From positions 248,001 through 312,000 of the forward strand of contig JAHDVF020001363.1 in assembly GCA_022606425.2 (NCBI GenBank): a DNA stretch of 64,000 bases, given 5' to 3'. This stretch comes from Lepidostoma basale. Taxonomy: Eukaryota; Arthropoda; Insecta; Trichoptera; Lepidostomatidae. The number at the start of each line of letters is the position of its first letter. The first letter of the stretch is position 1. Positions 62,439 to 64,000 of the stretch are shown in pieces. Made by a program: the position numbers and the translations under genes. The notes under the pieces are model-generated. The model was not told where the DNA came from. It ran no database searches and worked only from the letters and a program-made list of their open reading frames with translations.

Positions 62439-63770
62439 CTGCGGGAAACGGGAAAATAATTAGTTTATTGAGTACAGGTCAAATATTACATATGTCGTCG
62501 GCAAGTAGTTAAATGTAAGTTAAACGATGTATCCAAATATAAAGGTTTGAATATGAACCTGGCAAAGACCAAGGTGATGGGTACGGATAGGCTTGAAATC
62601 AACATGGACGACAACAGAATTGAGAACGTCCAAGATAATCAAACTGCAGAGCTGAAAAGAAGAATTGGACTAAGCTGGACAGCTTTCGGAAACATGGGTT
62701 ACATCCTTAAAAAACGGAAAATACCGATCAACCTGAAACGAAAAGTCTATGAAGCCTGCGCTCCGCCAGTTGGTACTTATGGTCTTGAAACTGTTACATT
62801 GTCCAAACAAAGTGCCGAGAAACTACAAGTGACCCAAAGAGCCGTGTTAGGAATAAGCCTAAGAGACAGAGTCAGAAGCGATACAGTGAGAGAAAAAACA
62901 AAGGTCACCGACATCATGCACCTGTAGCGACTCTACAGTGGCAATGGGCAGGTCACGTAGCCAGAAGCTAGAAGACTGCTGACTTGGAGACCGTGTTGTA
63001 TGTATATGTCGCCGCCAAGTAGTTAAATATTCCACTCAATTGAACGGCTAGGCTGATAATAGAATGGCGGCATTTAATGAAGTGACTAGGCCGGTTTAAT
63101 GAAGTGCATTTAATGAAGTGACTAAGAATTTATCAATGAAAGCGAAAATGGCCGTTCACAATGGAGTTCTGGTTCCAACCCTTATGTATGGAAGCGAAGC
63201 ATGGAACTGGCAGAAGGAAGATGAGAGCAGAATAAATGCGGTAGAGATGAGGTCCCTAAGACGTATGTGTGGTAGAACGATATACGACAGAATCTCAAAT
63301 GCTGATTTTAGGAAGGAGTGTAGAACGAAAGAAGGTATTATGAACAAAATTATGAAAGGTTCGCTGCGTTGATTCAGACATGTGGAGTGCATGGGCGAAG
63401 AAAGAATGGTTAAAAAAGTATACGTTAACGATGTAAATGGAGTAAGGAGTCGAGGTAGACTGAGGAAAACATGGCATGACCAAATTAATCATATATTAAA
63501 AGTTGGTCATGTCAGAAGCCGGAAGAATCGACGTGCGTGTATGAATGTGGAGGAAGCTAGAGAGGTGTGCCAGGATAGAGTAGTGTGGCGGTCCATTCTC
63601 TCTGCCTACCCCTGCGGAGAAAAAGTGATGGTTTGTTTGATGTTGACCTCAAAGCGTCACCGTAACCAACCGCCTTGGAATGCGTGAGATTTACATACCT
63701 GGATGCCCTGGAGAGAGCCGCCGTCATGCCAAAGACATGCAGGACCAGCTCTGTCATCCGTTGTAGATCC
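62225..63770 (-). CDS. Acyl-CoA dehydrogenase ACAD9/VLCAD-like, C-terminal part
   Basis: Mitochondrial flavoprotein family. ACAD9 acts in long-chain fatty-acid oxidation and complex I assembly; VLCAD in beta-oxidation. Only the last two exons are in the window: 63770-63699 and 62438-62225, GT-AG and in phase, 286 bp. They encode DLQRMTELVLHVFGMTAALS, RASRAYCIGLRHSERELYQA, RAATRILVEQLKDGMHLTKD, TMVDDIGKDTFRLSGVPMEH and a terminus MRVFF. The GMTAxLSRASRxxxIGLR block matches the ACAD9 C-terminal vestigial domain from memory; VLCAD has a related LSRASRS. The active-site domain lies outside, so which of the two paralogues it is remains open. Tail to tail with Ssdp. Confidence 0.82.
62455..62500 (-). 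mobile_element. Family C untranslated-end scrap
   Basis: TTAGTTTATTGAGTACAGGT and TCAAATATTACATA match the family C 3' end, in reverse. Confidence 0.6.
62525..62985 (+). mobile_element. Family G RTE-like LINE fragment
   Basis: The plus strand reads NMNLAKTKVMGTDRLEINMD, DNQTAELKRRIGLSWTAFGN, KIPINLKRKVYEACAPPVGT, QSAEKLQVTQRAVLGISLRD: a reverse-transcriptase thumb and tail region typical of RTE-type elements, distinct from families A to F. Confidence 0.82.
63100..63650 (+). mobile_element. Family A (A2) 3' fragment
   Basis: The plus strand reads [40 protein letters not shown], then after a stop codon [40 protein letters not shown] and SAYPCGEK. It lies in the intron between the two dehydrogenase exons. 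Confidence 0.9.
63699..63770 (-). CDS. Acyl-CoA dehydrogenase penultimate exon
   Basis: Acceptor CGTCTTCCAG at 63771; donor GTATGT at 63698. Encodes DLQRMTELVLHVFGMTAALS then RAS, with split codons at both ends matching the last exon. Confidence 0.86.
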
Positions 63771-63834
63771 CTGGAAGACGGAAGAAGATCAAAATCATAG
63801 TTTTAATTCATACGAAGATGGATTTTGACGAGCC

Positions 63835-63925
63835 CTTATGCCCGTAAATGCTTTGATGCCACAATGAAGGTTCCGGGTTGGATTCCCGGCGATTCCCATA
63901 GATGATTCTGAGATCCTTCATCGTA
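63835..63925 (+). mobile_element. tRNA-derived SINE scrap
   Basis: GGTTCCGGGTTGGATTCCCGG is a T-arm with a B-box-like core, as in the SINE at 2636 but with a different body. No D-arm remains. Confidence 0.5.
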
Positions 63926-63939
63926 GATACATAGATAGA

Positions 63940-64000
63940 GATACCTCACACCATTTCGCCGAAAGAGTAGGCAGAGAGAATTGTCAGACCTGTGGTTCTC
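63940..64000 (-). mobile_element. Family A 3' end, cut by window edge
   Basis: ACCATTTCGCCGAAAGAGTA and GGCAGAGAGAATTG reversed match the family A 3' end. Confidence 0.65.

Overview
The window looks like a piece of a nuclear insect chromosome, most likely from a moth or butterfly. Host genes are split into many short GC-rich exons with GT-AG introns. These sit in AT-rich DNA packed with dead retrotransposon copies and minisatellites. The deduced ribosomal protein L32 closely resembles lepidopteran L32 as I remember it. That attribution comes from recognition, not from a database search.

Five protein-coding genes can be assembled by eye. All splice phases and total lengths agree. (1) Cdk9, minus strand, 4 exons between 4416 and 23587, 399 codons plus stop: the kinase of P-TEFb. 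(2) A secreted pancreatic-lipase-family enzyme, minus strand, 7 exons between 7695 and 18856, 321 codons plus stop, with a complete Ser-Asp-His triad. It lies wholly inside Cdk9 intron 2 on the same strand. (3) RpL32, minus strand, 3 exons between 28326 and 35462, 134 codons plus stop. (4) Ssdp (the SSBP2/3/4 orthologue), plus strand, 7 exons between 37407 and 58914, 402 codons plus stop. All its introns are phase 1, so every internal exon is a symmetric cassette. (5) The C-terminal two exons of an ACAD9/VLCAD-like acyl-CoA dehydrogenase, minus strand, 62225 to 63770, continuing past the right edge. RpL32 and Ssdp are head to head; Ssdp and the acyl-CoA dehydrogenase are tail to tail.

Almost everything else is repeat. 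I use working names for the non-LTR families. Family A is RTE-like, with more than 35 fragments, a C-terminus around KTWHDQI and SAYPxGETA, and GTTA or GTTTG tails; it has subfamilies A1 to A4. Family B is a CR1/L2-like C-terminus with (AAT)n tails. Families C and C' are Jockey/CR1-like, around [12 protein letters not shown]. Family D has GRPPKRW and GAAGA tails. Family E has an FADD reverse transcriptase. Families F and G are RTE-like scraps. There are also two mariner relics, a pair of TTAA-flanked piggyBac-like non-autonomous elements, tRNA-derived SINE pieces, and inverted Penelope-like terminal repeats that carry hammerhead-ribozyme-like motifs.

Tandem arrays include a 135-137 bp satellite (945-1960, and in a lipase intron), a 95-99 bp satellite derived from the 3' end of family A (in introns of the lipase and Ssdp), 21 bp arrays on both sides of Cdk9 exon 3, a 24 bp array (19310-20095), a 221 bp array (38610-39350), and several arrays after the Ssdp stop codon. 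The most interesting points are the same-strand nested lipase whose introns are built from different repeats, the ribozyme-like inverted repeats, and the satellite born from a LINE tail.
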